Assembly: GCA_002007465.1 (NCBI GenBank)
Contig: LNAC01000136.1
Location: forward strand, 1,002,174 to 1,066,173
Reading direction: 5' to 3'
Source: Ailurus styani
Taxonomy: Eukaryota > Chordata > Mammalia > Carnivora > Ailuridae
Length of the DNA stretch: 64,000 nucleotides
The first letter of the stretch is position 1, and each line of letters starts with the position of its first letter. The notes under the pieces are model-generated. The model saw only the letters and a program-made list of their open reading frames with translations, had not been told where the DNA came from and made no database searches. Of this stretch, positions 28,601 to 40,600 are shown in pieces. The position numbers and the translations under genes are program-made.

Positions 28601-31600
28601 AGTAAAACTTTCACTATTTGTGGATGACATGATACTATATATATAAAAAACCCTAAAGACTCCATCAAAAAGCTACTAGAATTCATAAATGAATTTGGTA
28701 AGATCACAGTATACAAAATTAATATACAGACATCCTTTGCATTTGTATACAATTATGAAGTAGCAGAAAGAGAAATTAAGAAAACAGTTCCATTTATAAT
28801 TGTACTAAAAATAGTAAAATGTTTAGGAATAAATTTAACCAAGGAGATGAAAGGCCTGTATTCTGAAAACTGTAAAACACTGACAAAAGAAATTTAAGAT
28901 GACACAAACAAATGGGAAGATATTCCATGCTCATGAATTGAAAGAATACTGTTAAAATGTTGATACTACCAAAGCAATCTAACAGATCTAATGTAATCTG
29001 TATCAAAATAGCAACAGTATTTTTCATAGAACTAGACCAAATAATACTAATTTTAATATGGAAACAAAAAAGATCCCAAATAGCCAAAGCAATCTTGGCA
29101 AAGAACAAAACTGGAGCTATCACAATCCCAGATTTCAAGAAATGCCAAAGCCATAGTTACCCATAACAATATGGTACTGACACAAAAATAGATCAATGGA
29201 ACAGAACAGAAAGCCCAGAAATAAACCCACAGATATATGGTCAATTAATCTATGACAAAGGAGATAAGAATATGCAATGGGGAAAAGACAGTCTCTTCAA
29301 AAAATGGTGTTGGGAAAACTGGATAGCTCCTTGAAAAAGAATGGAACTGGACCACTTTCTTACATCATACACAAAAATAAACTCAAAATGGATTAAGGAC
29401 CTAAATGTGAGACCTGAAACAATAAAAATCCTAGAAAAGGGCACAGGCAGTAATTTCCCTGACACTGTCAGTAGCAACAATTTTCAAGATATGTCTCCTA
29501 TGGCAAGGGAAATAAAAGCAAAACTAAACTAGTGAGACTATGGCAAAATTAAAAAACTTCTCTACAGCAAAGGAAATAGTCAACAGAACTAAAAAATCTA
29601 TTGAATGGGAGAAGATATTTTCAAATGACATACCCAGTAAGGGGTTAGTATCTAAAATATACAAAGAACTTATACATATTAACACCAGAAAAGAACAATC
29701 CAATGAAAAAGTAGGCTGAAGAGATCAACAGATTATGAAGAGGACATACAGATGAACAAGAGACACATGAAAAGATGCTCAACACCACTTATCACCAGGG
29801 AAATGCAAATCAAAACCAATGAGATTTTGCTGACACCTGTCAGGATGGCAAAAATCAGAAACACAAAAAACAACAAGTGCTGGAGAGGATGTGGAGAAAA
29901 AGAAACCTTCATGCACTATTTAGTAGGAATGCAAACTGGTGCAGCCACTGCAGAAAACAGTGTGGAGGTTCCTCAAAAAATTAAAAGTATAATTACTATA
30001 TGATCCAGTAAATGAACTACTGTGTATTTACCCAAAGAATATGAAAACACTAATGTTTACTGCAGCATTATTTATAATAGTCAAATTCTGGAAACAACCC
30101 AAACGTCCACCAACAGATGAATGGACAAAGAAGATGTGGTATATGTAAACAATGTAATATTATCCATAAAAAAGAATGAAATCTTGCTATTTGCAATGAT
30201 ATGGATGGATCTACAGAATATAATCCTAGGTGAAATAAGTCAGAGAAAGACAAATACCATGATTGACTCTCATGTGGATTTAAGAAACAAAGAAAAAAAG
30301 ACAAAAAAAGAGACAAGTACAGAGAACAAACCAGGGGTTAACAAATGGGAGGTGGGTGGTAGGATAGATGAAATACATGAAGGATGTTAAAAGTATACAT
30401 ATCATGATAAGCAATGAGTAATGTACAGCACTGCTGAATCACTATATTGTACACCTGAATAACACTGTACTTAATTATACTGGAATTTAAAAACTTTATT
30501 AATAAAGAAATTAAAAATAAAAATCAATTGTCATTGAATATAGCAATTAAAAAAATCAATGTAACTCGTCTTATTATTTTTTAAAAACCATCTTTTCAAA
30601 AGGCACAAAACCATTTGACAAAATCCAACATCCATTTTTTTTTTTAAAGATTTTACTTATTCATTTGAGAGAGAGAGCATGAGAAGGGAGAAAATCAGAG
30701 AGAGAAGCAGACTCCCCATGGAGCTGGGAGCCCGATGTGGGACTCGATCCCGGGATTCCGGAATCATGACCTGAGCTGAAGGCAGTCGCTCAACCAACTG
30801 AGCCACCCAGGCGCCTCCCAACATCCATTTCTGATAAAAACTCAGTAAACTAGAAAAAGAAGGGAGCGTTTCAACCTAAGAAAGGTCATCTACAAAAAAA
30901 ACTACAAGTCAAACATACTTAATAATGGAAGAGTGAATATGTTACTGCTAAGATTGAGAACAAGGCAAAAACATCTGCTTTCAGAACATATTTAAAGGGA
31001 AAAGGATAATCTTGGCAGGAAAAACTGAATAGCCACATGGAAAAACATAAACCTCAACCCTTACTTCATACCGTATAAAAAGATTCATTCAAAATAGTAT
31101 TTGGAATATCCACCTAATAGTTTACTAATCAACAACATGTAGCTACATGTAATATTAATACATAAAAGTTGATACATGCAAAATTATGCTGAGTGAAAGA
31201 AGCCATACTCCTTTTTGTACTCCATTCCATTTACCTAAATTTCTACATATTGACAGCTGTCTAAGAATGGAGTAGGAAGAGAGGAAACTTCCTGGGGTGA
31301 TAAATACATGTTTAGCATGTACACTCTGATGAAGGTTTCACAGGTCTGTCTTTGTGTCCACACTCATCAACTTTAATTATATGCAGTTTACTGTACATCA
31401 GTTTGACCTCAATAAAGACAAATATTTTTCATATTTTCTAATTAAAATCAAAGGATATACACTATACCACAAAGAGCTAAAAACAAATATTGATGAGGTG
31501 TTTTAGAATAACAGTCCAGAAAGAGTTTACAGAAAGAGTCCTATAAAAAGTTACAAGAAATATTGAACAAAATTCTACCACTGTTCATACTAGAGTAGTA

Positions 31601-34600
31601 CAATTACTGGTAATGATTCTTCTTTTTTATATTAATTGTATTTCGATTACAGTTTATATTCTTTTGGTAGTAATTAGCTTTCTTTTTTTTTCTTATTAAC
31701 ACACAAATATGTGTAACATGACCCCACAAAAAAAAGGATCATTTTGTACCTGCACTGGGGAACGAATTGTTATCTTCTTACTTCCTTCCACTCCATCAAC
31801 TTGACAAACAATAGATCTTTCAACTCCAGACACTCTGTGTCTTACAGTGTACAGTCGTCGTCCCACTTTTGTTAAAGGAATTTTATCAGCAGTAGAGTGG
31901 TTAGCAGGTGCTAAAAGGAATACATACATTGTAAAGTTTTTATTATTAATCATATCTTAATCTTAACTAGATGTTAAATGCCAGCGATATCAGATAGTTT
32001 CTTAAACCCGTAAATAACAGTCACTAAAGTCACAATTTAGAATACAACGATACATTGACAACGACCAACCAAAGCCCTGCAACAGTAAAAGCAAATTTCC
32101 TAACCTGTTTGGAAGGAGATTTAAAAACCTGTAAGATACTACATACGAGTAAAATGCAATGTAAAAATGTAACTTAAAAGAAATTAAAGCTCCAGGAAAA
32201 TAATTTAACACTTACTGAGAAGAATGAAGAAGAGTTTACTGCTTAGGCTGGTCATTGCATTGAAATGATCATTGTCTTTAGTTCCCACATAGTCCATACT
32301 TAAACTCTCCTCATTTTTCAATACATATGATTTTGCCAATGGAACATTAAGTACACTAAATGAATCACTTGGTGAAACAGAGACAGTGAGTCCAAGAGAA
32401 TTTAAAATCATAAATGGTGCTAGATCCCGTATGAAGACAGTTGAAGTTCCAGTGGCAGCTTCTGTAAATGCCTAATAAGGAAGAGTTATTGTAAATAAAA
32501 TGAAAACTAAATGACAAGCAGAACACTAACAGAAGTATGACAAATGACCAAGTTAATAAAAAACTTTTTATTCAATGAAAGAAAAGGGTTAGCTCAGACT
32601 AGTATACCAACAGTTAAGGTTTCAAATTTCTTTCTCACCTTGACTAAATTGTTTAACATTGCAAGGCCACATTTGGATAATGTAATGTTTAGTTGGTCTT
32701 TTGAATGGAAACTGATAACAGTTTTATACTCTGGCACTTTGTAATTTTCTTCTTCAGTATCTGACTCAACAATGGCCTTTTTTGCTTTCTTTTTCATCTA
32801 AAACGACACATAAATTACAGAAATATAAGGAAAATTTGTTCCTAGGAACACAGTACTCATTTTGCAAAGAAAAACAAACTAGACAGATCCCAATAACATT
32901 ATAGACAACAATATGTTTTATCAGTTCCCCTGCCTTACTGGAATTGCTTGGATATCTGCCAACTAAGGTCACACAGGACAGGGGCAATATTAGAGGAAAA
33001 ATACTTCTCATCCTCAGTGATACGAAAATGGCAAGCAAAATTCAAAAGGAAAAATAAACCCTAAAATCACTAAATGCATGTGGCATCTGAATGAAAATTA
33101 AAAGCACATACTTCATAGCTCATGGACATTCAGAACAAAAGTCATTTGGTTTATTAGTTAGGTTTATTGGCTATGGATAAAGATTAGAAATCCAGGGACT
33201 TAAAAAGTCCAAAAACAGTTGCCCAACAGTGCCATTTAGAACCTACGACTCCTGAGAATCAATACCATCTACCACTTCTTAGGATTCACAGATCCACTGC
33301 CCAGGTATATTCTGACCTAAAAAACACCGAAGAAGTTCCTTTATCTGAAATATGTATGCAGTAATCTAATACAAAAAGCTGGACAGGGGCGCCTGGGTGG
33401 CTCAGTGGGTTAAAGCCTCTGCCTTCGGCTCAGGTCATGATCTCAGGGTCCTGGGGTCAAGCCCCACATCAGACTCTCTGCTCGGCAGGGAGCCTGCTTC
33501 CTCCTCTCTCTCTGCCTTCCTCTTTGCCTACTTGTGATCTGATCTCTCTCTGTATCAAATAAATAAAATAAAAATCTTAAAAAAAAAAGTTGGACAAACT
33601 AGTAACCTTTGTTATTATATCAACTGGCTTTCAACCACTGAAAATTTGTCTGCAGGTGACTGAATCATTATTTAGAGGGAGATATGTTAGCAATTCTTCA
33701 GTTTCCTACTTTGAAGCATAATTTCATACATCTAAAGGTCCTGATTCTTACGATTACATAAATTGACAATATATCTAAGAAACAAGTAATAGTATACTTT
33801 CTTCTATATATACACCCTTCTAGAGACAAAGGAAACTCAGGGTAGACAACAACCCACACGAAGATGCTAGAGGCATTTAACACGGTGGTTCTGAGCAGTG
33901 GTGACTCTGCACGCAGAACGGCATGCCACCTCTTCCATGATCAAGGTATTACCTTAGGAAAGGCTCTAAAGCTCTCTAGTCTCAGTTCCTTCTCATGTTA
34001 AAATGAAGTTAAAAACTCAAACTTCAGGGTGCCTCGGTGGCTCAGTGGGTTAAAGCCTCTGCCTTCGGCTCAGGTCATGATCTCAGGGTCCTGGGATCGA
34101 GGCCCACATCGCGCTCTCTGCTCAGCAGGGAGCCTGCTTCCTCCTCTCTCCTCTCTCTCTGCCTTCCTCTCTGCCTACTTGTAATCTCTCTCTCTGTCAA
34201 ATAAATAAAATCTTTAAAAAAAAAAAACTGAAACTTCAAAGGGGTGCTATAAAAGTTCAAGCAAAAGTACATTATCTAGAACAGTGTCTAGAACACAATA
34301 TATGTTACACAATTACTTGTATTAGCATAGGAGGCACTGGTCTTGGGTCTGAAAATTACAGGCCTAAAAATCACAGGCCAAAGAGGGAAGTAGCAGCAAG
34401 GCTTATAATGAGAAAACATGAACTTTGTTGTTATTAAAATTAAACTGTTTTGTGTGTTATGGACATTCTGTTTTTGAACAATTTTCAGACTTCAAATATA
34501 CCTTGATTCCAAGATTCCATGGTCTAAAATCCTCAGTCTGATCAATTTCTAAGGGTTCAAGCAAAGGCTCCCATACACCAAACATTTCATTGTAATAATG

Positions 34601-37600
34601 CACCTAGAGAGAGAATTAGATTTTGAAATAAGACATTCTTATACTTTCTAAAATGATCTTCCATGCTGTTTCCCACCACTATTCCCTTTGGCTCTGCTAT
34701 TTCTTTATATGAAAATTGCTCTCCATGACTTTCCTTAGTTCCTTATAGACACTCCCTCAGCACTTTCCTCACCTGGCTAACTTCATAGTCTAGTCTTCAC
34801 CATTTAATCCAGATAAAACTCTCTTTTAAGGATCTTTCCTTGGCTTCCAGACTGGCTAAGTGTCAAAAACTGTGTCCATTTATCATGTATTACTGACATT
34901 TTTAAACAGATTTGACTACCTCCACTGATTTTTTTGAAATCTTTTGATGATGAATCACAATTCATTAAGTGCTTATTTATTTGAACTCTCAGAATCTCTT
35001 GGACATCCTAGATCATATCCTCTGAAAAATATACAGAATCTAGCCAAAATTTCAAAATTTGAAATCTAGTCAGTCAGTTCTGCCTCTACTAGTGTATTTT
35101 TCTATCTATATCAACACATAAATAATTTATCACCTCATACATTTTCATATTAATATGAATTAGTACAGTATCCAATTAGTTTCCACTAGACATAAACTCT
35201 AATTTAAACCAAAATATCTTTGGGGATAATTCTATGCAGATAAATTCTGAAGCAAATGTATGTTGTTTCAAAAGCAAGTATCTCCCTTATAATTAAAGTA
35301 CTCTCACAAAAATGCAAAAGATCTTTATACTCACTAAAGATAATGCACTGCAAAGAAGTATGAGGCATATCCTTCTAATTCTTTCTACTACTCTTTTAGA
35401 AGAGATTCAGAAATAGTCTATTATCTTTTTAAAGGAAAAAAGATATTCAATTTTTAAAAAGAATTTTGAATCTAATCAACACTGTTAATTAATATATCAC
35501 CTTTAAGTTGATCAAATCAACTGAAATATCCAAGTTAAGTTTATATTACAATAAGGTACATATAAAAACAACTGTATCAAGGGCATACATTTGTATACTT
35601 TCTTTCAAAAGTATTGTGAGCCAACATTCATGTTTACAATAAACTTAATTAAAATACTTACATGAGATACCGAAAATACTCCATGTGTTATTAAAGTCTC
35701 GAAAAATGATGCATATACTTACTTCTAGTTCAAGCTGACAGTAGAGATTTATCAAAGAGCTCCAGTTTTTGCCTTCCCCTGAGAAACGTGACTTTGCCAA
35801 CAGCATAGGCACTGTTCTATGACCAATTCCAGCTTCAAGAACTATAAAAATAGAATCAATATTCACTCTTATCACCTCTCCTTTGAGTATCAATTCAGTT
35901 GTGGGAGCTTTGTTTTCAACTTCATTTGGTTCTTCAAGAAACCACATTTTTAAATGCTTTGTATCCTTCTTTTCCCATAAATGTGCTGTAGAAGAAGTAG
36001 TTTCTTGTGGGATGGTATCCTTGGATGTATAAAGTGCTGATGTTATGGTAATCACAGTATTTATGATTACTGGCGATACCTAAGGGGAAAAATTTAAACT
36101 AATAAAAAAAATCTACCCATACCACTTTAAAAAATTAGGTACTTCAGAAAATATTAAGTATACTTGAAGGATCATGAAGAATTAATATTAAACTAATATA
36201 TAGTTTATTGCCTACAAAAATTCTATAACTAATTTCAATTTTTTAAAAAGATTTATTTTGAGAGAGAAAGAGTGATTGTGCACATGTGCACAAGTTGGGG
36301 AAAGGGCAGAGGGAGAGGGAGAAAGAGAATCGGGAGCAGAGTCCCTGCTGAGTGGCGCTCAATCCCATGACCCCAAGATCATGACCTGAGCCAAAGAGTC
36401 GGATGTATAATCAACTGAACCAACCAGGTGCCCTTAATTTCAATTTCTAAAATATTTACCTGAATGTTACAGCTATTAAACTGATCGAGTGTATCAACTA
36501 TGTATACCATAGGAATGTTAGATGTTAACTACAGAAGAAGTCACACACCAATAATAAAATATACAACATTCAAATGTGTATTAAATAATACACTGTAAAT
36601 AACGTGTCACATAAAAATACTTTCAAAAACATAGCAGCTTCATTTTTTGCTTAACAATTAGAAGACTTGATAATAATAATTTCTTATTTCTGGGTTTGAC
36701 TACTTTTTAAAAAGGTGCCCTAAAGATATGAATAACTGATTATACTTTAACTTACCTTTAGTGTGAGGGACTTTACTGATATATCCATCTCTTGTGGATC
36801 TGGACCTATTTGAGTAGCTTGATAGAACAAGTCACAGGGCTGCAAAACCTAGGAGAGAATATTCAATACCACCAAATTAACATTGTTCTAAAACAGTTTT
36901 ATATAAAGACATTCCTAGGTAATAGCTATGTTAAATAAACAAGTTAAAGTTACTTTTCAAAAACACAAGTGACTCAATAACACAATTATCTTTTATCCTT
37001 ATCATTTCTAATAGAAAGTATAAACAATAGCAACAATATTAATAAAGCATAGTTGTCAAAGATCTTAAATATGCTTAAACACATGAAAACCCCATAAAAC
37101 TTGCATTATGTATTTTATTTTACTTAATAAAACTTTCTCCATTATAAAGTTGCCACAAAATAACCTATATATGAAAAGCTATAAAAGATGAGGAAAAAAA
37201 TTATAAATACATTAGATTTACTAAATAATTTTTTTTAAAGATTTTATTTATTCATTTGACACAGAGAGAGAGATTACAAGTAGGCAGAGAGGCAGGCAGA
37301 GAGAGAGGAGAGAGGAGGAAGCAGGCTCCCTGCTGAGCAGAGAGCCCGATGTGGGCCTCGATCCCAGGACCCTGGGATCATGACCTGAGCCAAAGGCAGC
37401 GGCTTTAACCCACTGAGCCACCCAGGCGCCCACTAAATAATTTTTTTTAAAGATTTTATTTATTTATTTTGACAGAGAGAGAGAGATCACAAGTAGGCTG
37501 AGAGGCAGGCAGAGAGAGAGGAGGAAGCAGGCTCCTTGCTGAGCAGGGAGCCCGATGCGGGCCTCGATCCCAGGACCTTGAGATCATGACCTGAGCCGAA

Positions 37601-40600
37601 GGCAGAGGCTTTAACCTACTGAGCCACCCAGGCGCCCAGATTTACTAAATAATTCTTAATATAATCATAAATTAACTGAAGTTTTCTCTGGCTGTGGTAA
37701 AATTCCACCCTCTAGCCCCTAAAGACTCACGTTGCTCTCAAGTGCAAAATATATTCACTCACCTCCTAGGGTTTCTGATAGCCTCCTCCTATTATAGCCC
37801 CAAGTCTAAAAATTCATCATCTAAACCTGTTATCTCATCATATATGGATCTCATCTTCATTTCTCACTGACGCAAAAATCCCCAAATCTCATCTCTTATC
37901 AGCTCAAAGTCTAAAATCTAAATCTGGCACAGATGCTGATGAAGTACCTGGGTGTAATCTATTAAGTACAGCTGCTGGGGCACAATTTCCTTTTTGCTGA
38001 CCTGTGAAAGGAAGAGGAGTTATCTCTTCCCATCCTCCCAACACAGAATGGTGGGACAGACACAGGATAACAATTACAGATATTCCAGTTTAAATGGGGA
38101 AAATGAAAGGTAAAAAGAAGTCACTAGTCCAAAGTAACCTGAAGTCCAACCAGGTACATGAGCTTCTTGATAAGGTGTCAAAGACTAGGAACAACTGTCT
38201 ATGGCTGTCACCTCTACCCTCGAAATTACTCTTCCTTTTTTAAAAAAGGTAGCATAAAATTGTAACCAAGTAGTTTTATCATCCTGCTTCCTTGCCAGTA
38301 GAATTTTGGGGGGGTCCAAAGAGTCTCTTTTCATTTTGTACTCTCTGTCCCTCCCAGTCCATGCTGGCAGTGTTTTTGTTAAAATCATTTTCTCAAGAAC
38401 CTTGAGGGCCTTCCGTAAATTTTGCAAAGTTTTACTCCATTAGATAAAAGCAACATCCACTGATCTTTTTGAGATAATCATGGTCTCCTGCTGAGACAGC
38501 TAAACAATGACACCTTTATGATTCCTAGATGCCTTCGGTGTGATTGAGATCTGTGAATCACATACTAGTCTCTTGAAAGGGCCCTCTGTGTGTCTGAACA
38601 CTATGATTTTTTGACCTAAGATTTAGCAAAAGTTTATACAATCACAGTCTTTTCTCTATGCTACACTTTTGGCAGCTATTTCTGACTTTTAGCATCTTCT
38701 AGCATTTGGAAGGCTAAGAAATATCAAAATCATAAAATCCTGGTTCTCTGGGGTTTTTTGTTGTTATTAACTGTTCTTTCTCAATTCATCTCTCTGCTCT
38801 AGCATTTTACTATGAACAATAAGAAATCAGGCAACATCTCCGAATCAGGCAGCTTAGAAATCTCCTTAGTTATATATATATACATGTTTGTCACTTACAA
38901 GTTCTGCTTTCCAGACAACTATAAGACACTATAAGTTTTGCAAAGCTCTTTGTCACTACGTTTCAGGCCATCCCTTTAATTTCCAGTAACACATCCTTCA
39001 CCTTCCTTGCAGGCCCTCTTGGCAGCATCATCAATGCCCATATTCCTACCAAAAGTCTGTTCAACACAACTGAGGCTTTGTCTATCAATCTCTCTAAAAC
39101 TCCTCCAGATTCTGCATACTGCCATTCCAAAGCTCCTCCCACGTTCAAAACAACTGCTACAACAGCATCTTACTACTGGTACAAACACCAGTGTTTGTTT
39201 CCTACTGCTGCATAACAAATTAGTACCCACCTAGTAACTTAACACAAATTTATTATTTCCCTGTCTTCATGGGTCAGGAATCTTGCTGAAATCAAGTGTC
39301 AGCCACCGGTTGTCCTCATCTGAAGGTCTGACTGGGGAATGATCTTCTCCTGAGCTCCTTCAGGTCATTGGTACAATTCATTTCTTTGTGGCCATAAGAC
39401 TGAGATCTCTATTTGCTTTTTAGCTGTTGGCCAGAGACTGCTTTCTATTCCTACTAGTCATTCACAAGTTCTCCCCATGTGGCCTTCTCCCCAGTTTGCT
39501 CCTTCAAGGTCAGCAAAAAGGCATCATTTTGGTGTTTCACCATTTTAAAAATTAGGTTAGGCCCACCTAGACTCTCTCTTTGATTAACTCAAAGTTAACT
39601 AATTAGTGACTTAATTATTTTTATTATTCCAATACACATTCAAGAGAAGACTATACTGGGCACACACAACAGGGAATAGAAATCTTGGGGGCCATCTTAG
39701 GGTTCTGCTTATATTGCCAATGAGGAATAAATCAGAGAGGAAAAAATGACATTCAAACCCACTCCCCAAAGCAATCACATTAAAATCTACCATTATTCTA
39801 ATAACATTAGCAAGATCAACTGGTTACATACCAGTTGCTAATGTTATTAGAATAATGGTATATTATTTCTTTAAACTTCAAGGACAGAAAATTATAACTA
39901 CTTTATAATACATGATCCAAGATTTTCAACATAAAATTTGTGTTATCTCTTTATCTTACAGAAGACAAAACCAAAAAATATTATACATATAAAAGTTTTT
40001 CTATAACTTGGAAACTTTTCATAATAACCCCTTCCCAAAATAAATACGAAGGTATATGTTGATCCTTACCCAATTCCTTTATTTTCAAGTCTAGTTACTG
40101 AAGATCAACAATGTAGCTGGTTATTAACAGTAATGCATTTATGCCAAAACTACAGTACAGTCAAGTAGTAACACAGTCCAGATAGATAGATTTTAATGAT
40201 GTATAATCATTTCTTAAAATGGAACTGTTTTCCTGGCATTATTTGTCTTCAACAATAGCCATTGTGATTTCAGTTCTATTTTACCATTGTTTTCTCCTTC
40301 CTACTCTCTCACCTAACTGCTCCCAGTCTTATGTGATTTTCACTACCAATGCATTCCTTTCCTGCTACTACTGCTTCCCCTTCAAAGAAGCAATCTTAGG
40401 CTATAGACAACATCTACAGAAACCTCCAAGAGCGCACTATAAATTCCCCCCTCAGCTACTCTTACAAAGAGTTAGTCTTCTATTATAGAATCCCCTAAGG
40501 TATTTTTAACAAAATACAGAAGAAATTAAAACAGTCGCCGATTAAGGGTATTTTACCCATAAATATAAGGCTCATATACCACAGGAAAAACTATTAATGT

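Larger units (their letters stand above)
23583..30510 (+). mobile_element. Near-full-length L1 (L1MA-like), decayed, with two nested SINEs
   Basis: About 6.9 kb: a 5' UTR (to about 24960), an ORF1 region (about 24960-25600) with IIGIPEE and [15 protein letters not shown] near 25148-25372, then ORF2 (about 26100-30000) with typical DNA such as AATGCAAATCAAAACCAATG, and a 3' UTR and A-rich end. Flanking ATAAAAATCAA copies at about 23572 and 30515 look like the target-site duplication. Multiple stops and frameshifts break both frames. SINEs at 26811 and 27258 inserted later. Confidence 0.85.

Noticed and set aside
28794..29138. 114-codon minus-strand frame and similar ones at 24952-25323
   Set aside because: They are antisense shadows of the L1 copy.
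32639..32797. ATG at the start of exon j as a possible alternative translation start
   Set aside because: Exon i reads into it in phase with conserved residues on both sides, and there is no promoter or 5' UTR evidence.
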